A stretch of 11,363 bases of DNA from CAZESH01 sp964514665 (GTDB taxonomy: Bacteria; Bacillota; Bacilli; Paenibacillales; KCTC-25726). Positions 11,337 to 11,363 of this stretch are shown here, one piece after another. The position numbers and the translations under genes are program-made. The notes beneath the pieces are model-generated. The model worked only from the letters and a program-made list of their open reading frames with translations. It searched no databases and had not been told where the DNA came from. Where the stretch lies: positions 1 through 11,363 of the forward strand of contig CAZESH010000126.1 of assembly GCA_964514665.1 (NCBI GenBank). The letters run 5' to 3'. Each line of letters starts with the position of its first letter. The first letter of the stretch is position 1.

Positions 11337-11363
11337 AAACACCCATATACTTAAATTCCGATT

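Noticed and set aside
1..11363. CRISPR array, tRNA or rRNA genes, insertion sequence or phage integrase
   Set aside because: I saw no regularly spaced repeats, cloverleaf-type sequence, rRNA segment, transposase or integrase motif; the repeats present are too few and irregular.

Overview
The window looks like a chromosomal segment of an aerobic or facultative, spore-former-type Firmicute, most likely Paenibacillus or a close relative. The evidence is strong AGGAGG-type ribosome binding sites, intrinsic terminators, an LipM-type octanoyltransferase, a Bacillus-like truncated hemoglobin and a B12-dependent ribonucleotide reductase with a cysteine-rich tail. Assignment to a genus is inference from protein resemblance only.

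Layout. Bases 1-134 (minus) hold the N-terminus of an MFS transporter. Bases 231-1916 (minus) hold ilvD (branched-chain amino acid synthesis), ended by a perfect 28-bp palindromic terminator. Divergent from ilvD are a group II truncated hemoglobin (2251-2631) and lipM (2668-3510), closely spaced and probably one transcription unit. A near-perfect Fnr/CRP-type dyad sits exactly at -41.5 of a predicted globin promoter. Convergent to lipM is dat (D-amino-acid transaminase, 3523-4356, minus). Bases 4874-7495 hold nrdJ, whose promoter carries two NrdR-type boxes bracketing the -10, and which ends in a UUCG-loop terminator.

From about 7522 to the end the DNA is visibly richer in A+T, gene-sparse and patchy. 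It holds a small two-helix membrane protein, a secreted DUF3888-like protein, a TIR-domain protein with an uncharacterised N-terminal half, another small membrane protein and the broken N-terminus of a type I restriction-modification methyltransferase (hsdM). Imperfect repeats lie between these genes. This part reads as an accessory region with defence genes.

How the genes relate. The left 7.5 kb are housekeeping metabolism: branched-chain and D-amino acids, lipoylation, dNTP supply and a heme protein with probable oxygen-linked control. The right part is not metabolically connected to it. The TIR protein, with an intact putative catalytic Glu, is the best candidate for an under-described defence activity. 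Nothing in the window is an obvious multi-gene partner for it apart from the degraded hsdM.
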